The notes beneath the pieces were generated by a model. It searched no databases. It was not told the origin of the DNA and saw nothing but the letters and a program-made list of their open reading frames with translations. DNA of 64,000 nucleotides from Paracoccaceae bacterium. GTDB lineage: Bacteria; Pseudomonadota; Alphaproteobacteria; Rhodobacterales; Rhodobacteraceae. Shown here piece after piece: positions 61,977 to 64,000 of this stretch. Location of the stretch: the NCBI GenBank assembly GCA_014654775.1, contig JACVZW010000075.1, forward strand, positions 62,001-126,000. The letters run 5' to 3'. A program made the translations under genes and the position numbers. Within the stretch, counting starts at the first letter, position 1. Every line of letters begins with the position of its first letter.

Positions 61977-62947
61977 GGACGTTCAACCAACCCCTTGGCG
62001 GGAACGAGATGGCACGCTTTGGCGGGCCGGCCACGATGATGCGGTTGCCTGCGGCGGTGTCGCCCGAGGGGTTGGATGTGGCCTTCATCGGGATTCCGAT
62101 GGACCATGGCACGTCAAACCGGTCGGGCACGCGGCTGGGGCCGCGGCAGATCCGGGATGAAAGCCGGATGCTGCGCCCTTACAACATGGCGACAGGTGCG
62201 GCGCCGTTCGAGCATCTGCAGGTGGCCGATCTGGGCGATGTGCCGATCAACACCTTTGACCTGAAGAAGACGGTCGACATCATCACCGACCATTACCGCA
62301 AGGTTCTGGCTCATGACGTGATCCCGCTGACGCTGGGGGGTGACCATACGCTGACATGGCCGATCCTGCGGGCGATGAAGGAGAAATACGGGCCGGTCGC
62401 GTTGATCCATATCGATGCGCATGCAGACATCAATGAACACATGTTCGGGGAAACCGTCGCGCATGGCTGCCCGTTCCGCCGCGCTTGGGAGGATGGCTGC
62501 CTGATCAATGACAAGGTGTTCCAGATCGGGCTGCGCGGCACGGGCTATGCGGCGGATGATTTCGACTGGGCGCGCGGGCAGGGCTGGACCGTGGTGCAGG
62601 CCGAGGAATGCTGGGGCAAGTCGCTGGTGCGGCTGATGGAGATCGTGCGCGCGACGGTCGGGGAGATGCCGGTCTATATCAGCTATGACATCGACAGTCT
62701 GGACCCTGCCTTTGCGCCGGGGACGGGGACGGTGGAGCCGGGCGGGTTGTCCACATGGCAGGCGCTGGAGATCATCCGGGGTTGCGCGGGGCTGAACATC
62801 GTGGGCGGCGATCTGGTGGAAGTGTCGCCGCCTTATGATCCGTCGGGGAATACGGCGCTGATCGGGGCGAATATCCTTTACGAGATGCTCTGCGTGCTGC
62901 CGGGGGTGCCGCAGCGGCCGTCGCGGTTTTCGGGGCTGACCTTCTGA
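61973..62947 (+). CDS. Ureohydrolase (agmatinase / guanidinobutyrase-like)
   Basis: 324 residues. Mn2+ ligands in order: H125 (LGGDHTLTW), D148/H150/D152 (HIDAHAD) and D239/D241 (SYDIDSLDP); FAPGTGTVEPGGLS follows. The N-terminal ARFGGPATMMRLP and the MDHGTSNRSGTRLGPRQIRDES stretch resemble guanidinobutyrase/guanidinopropionase GbuA/GpuA more than arginase. Releases urea from a guanidino compound, leaving the amine. Last gene of the PotDBCA-like operon. No urease or aldehyde/aminotransferase genes are in the window. Confidence 0.92.
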   Translation: MRTFNQPLGGNEMARFGGPATMMRLPAAVSPEGLDVAFIGIPMDHGTSNRSGTRLGPRQIRDESRMLRPYNMATGAAPFEHLQVADLGDVPINTFDLKKTVDIITDHYRKVLAHDVIPLTLGGDHTLTWPILRAMKEKYGPVALIHIDAHADINEHMFGETVAHGCPFRRAWEDGCLINDKVFQIGLRGTGYAADDFDWARGQGWTVVQAEECWGKSLVRLMEIVRATVGEMPVYISYDIDSLDPAFAPGTGTVEPGGLSTWQALEIIRGCAGLNIVGGDLVEVSPPYDPSGNTALIGANILYEMLCVLPGVPQRPSRFSGLTF

Positions 62948-62950
62948 GGT

Positions 62951-64000
62951 CTATTTGCGCCAATGCGGCATGGACTTGATCGCGCCCCCGACATGGATGG
63001 GGCGCGGCATTCGGTAGGCGTCGGGGAAATCCTTGCCGCGGAAGCCGTAGATGCTGTCATGGGTGCAGAGATCGTCGCGGATCAAGGGCCAGACCTGTTC
63101 CATCAGGAAGGCCTGATCGCCGAAGCGGTTGTTGAAGTGCTTTTGCGCCTTGAGGATCAGGCCCGTCATATCGGGGATCACCCCGGCCACGCCCCCCCAC
63201 ATGCCGGCGAGCATGAGTTCCATGTGGTAGATGTGGTCGCGCATGACGTGGAAGCGTTTTCCCGACCTGATCCAGTCTTCGACAGCGATGAGTTCCTGTG
63301 CGTTCAGGCGGCTGTCGGTGTCACGGCAGATGAAGCGGTCGACTTCGGGATCGTCGGACGCGAGGAAGCGCCACATGGGACGGACAGCCTGCAGAGCGGG
63401 GTCGGTGATCATCACGACCTGCGCGCCTTCGTCGCGCAGAATCTGCAGCGCGTCGGCCGGAACGCTGTTGTCGCAGTAGAAGCGGCAGGACCAGCCATAA
63501 TAGATGTTGGGGGCGAGCCGCGCATTGACGATGGCGCCGTGGACATAGACCGGATTGTCACCCCAGAGGCAGAAGGAAATGATGTTGCGGCGGCGTTCCG
63601 ACGGGTTGAAGGGCGGGTTGCGATCCGACAGCGTGACAGCGGCGGCGGGCGTACCGGGAAAGCGGGAGAGGGCTTCGCGGTCCTTGGCGGCGAGGTTGAT
63701 CTGACCTGCTTCGGCGGCCTCGGCATCCCGACCGGCACGAGCTAGGCTGACGACAAGGGTGTTGCGGGTTTCGATGTCGTCCTTGATGTCGAGGGCCTTC
63801 TGCAGGATCGCCACCGCCTCGTCGAAGCGGCCTTCGTTCTTGAGAAAGACTCCGTGCAGGCTCCATCCTGTGAAGTAGCCGGGGTGGCGGGCGTTGAGGT
63901 CGCGATAAGCGGCCTCGGCCTCGGGCAGCATTTGGCCTTCCTTCAGGGCGGTGGCGCAGTAGAGCAGCGGTTCGGGGAGGGCGAGATCCAGATCGGCGGC
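62951..64000 (-). CDS. TPR protein with glycosyltransferase-like domain (5' end outside window)
   Basis: The frame is open from the stop at 62951 to the window end, at least 349 codons; an internal ATG at 63931 is not the start, because upstream codons continue a TPR pattern (LPEPLLYCATALKEGQ). TPR-like helices (EAEAAYRDLNARHPGYFTGWSLHGVFLKNEGRFDEAVAILQKAL) precede a domain with NIISFCLWGDNPVYVHGAIVNA, RDEGAQVVMI, and a CRDTDSR (DxD-type) motif, as in glycosyltransferase-like capsule proteins. It is three bases from the convergent ureohydrolase gene. Function: probably surface glycan or glycoprotein modification. Confidence 0.75.
   Translation of the reverse strand, partial: AADLDLALPEPLLYCATALKEGQMLPEAEAAYRDLNARHPGYFTGWSLHGVFLKNEGRFDEAVAILQKALDIKDDIETRNTLVVSLARAGRDAEAAEAGQINLAAKDREALSRFPGTPAAAVTLSDRNPPFNPSERRRNIISFCLWGDNPVYVHGAIVNARLAPNIYYGWSCRFYCDNSVPADALQILRDEGAQVVMITDPALQAVRPMWRFLASDDPEVDRFICRDTDSRLNAQELIAVEDWIRSGKRFHVMRDHIYHMELMLAGMWGGVAGVIPDMTGLILKAQKHFNNRFGDQAFLMEQVWPLIRDDLCTHDSIYGFRGKDFPDAYRMPRPIHVGGAIKSMPHWRK

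Overview
The window looks like a chromosomal segment of an alphaproteobacterium of the Rhodobacterales (Rhodobacter/Paracoccaceae type). The basis is high GC, dense ATGA/GTGA-coupled genes, dnaK-dnaJ, a rimP-nusA-ylxR-infB operon, a secA / parvulin / argJ / mutT block, and a protein with a VPLPA-type C-terminal sorting tail. I saw no rRNA, tRNA, insertion sequence, prophage or CRISPR. No gene-free stretch exceeds 300 bases; the longest gaps are 4575-4818, 2420-2637 and 33481-33683.

Layout. (1) 1-7358: surface polysaccharide genes. On the minus strand galU is followed by two paralogous family-2 glycosyltransferases and a Core-2/I-branching-type transferase cut by the window edge; a kdsB-like gene and cysQ lie upstream, and an ABC-2 type permease diverges from cysQ. 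(2) 7362-12163: alkB, dnaK, dnaJ, radC. (3) 12135-20418: a periplasmic binding/OmpA fusion, a protein of unknown function, secA, a periplasmic parvulin, argJ, mutT and a 46-residue ORF. (4) 20491-27885: infB-ylxR-nusA-rimP with a promoter and an attenuator-like leader, then pip and ubiG. (5) 28046-34265: parDE-like toxin/antitoxin, a GMC dehydrogenase pair, a VOC protein, a ribbon-helix-helix protein, two ABC permeases without partners, and a secreted VPLPA-CTERM protein.

(6) 34266-42808 is a self-contained type I secretion operon. A BapA-like adhesin with seven Ig-like domains and a 174-residue Asp-rich repeat comes first, followed by its TolC-like, ABC and HlyD components. (7) 42981-52962 is a divergent amino-sugar locus. 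murQ, a sugar ABC importer and a Gfo/Idh/MocA oxidoreductase run one way; a BadF-type sugar kinase, GntR regulator, SIS-type deaminase and nagA run the other. Both sides carry copies of the same 19-bp operator-like element. Together they would import GlcNAc/MurNAc-type sugars and convert them to fructose-6-phosphate.

(8) 53986-62947: corA is followed by a locus with two TetR regulators, a TMADH/OYE-type N-demethylase-like flavoprotein, a PotDBCA-like importer, an MBL-fold hydrolase and a guanidinobutyrase-like ureohydrolase. I infer a catabolic route for a (probably N-methylated) guanidino or polyamine-like compound; this is the best candidate here for an uncharacterised pathway. (9) 62951-64000: a TPR protein with a glycosyltransferase-like domain, truncated by the window end.
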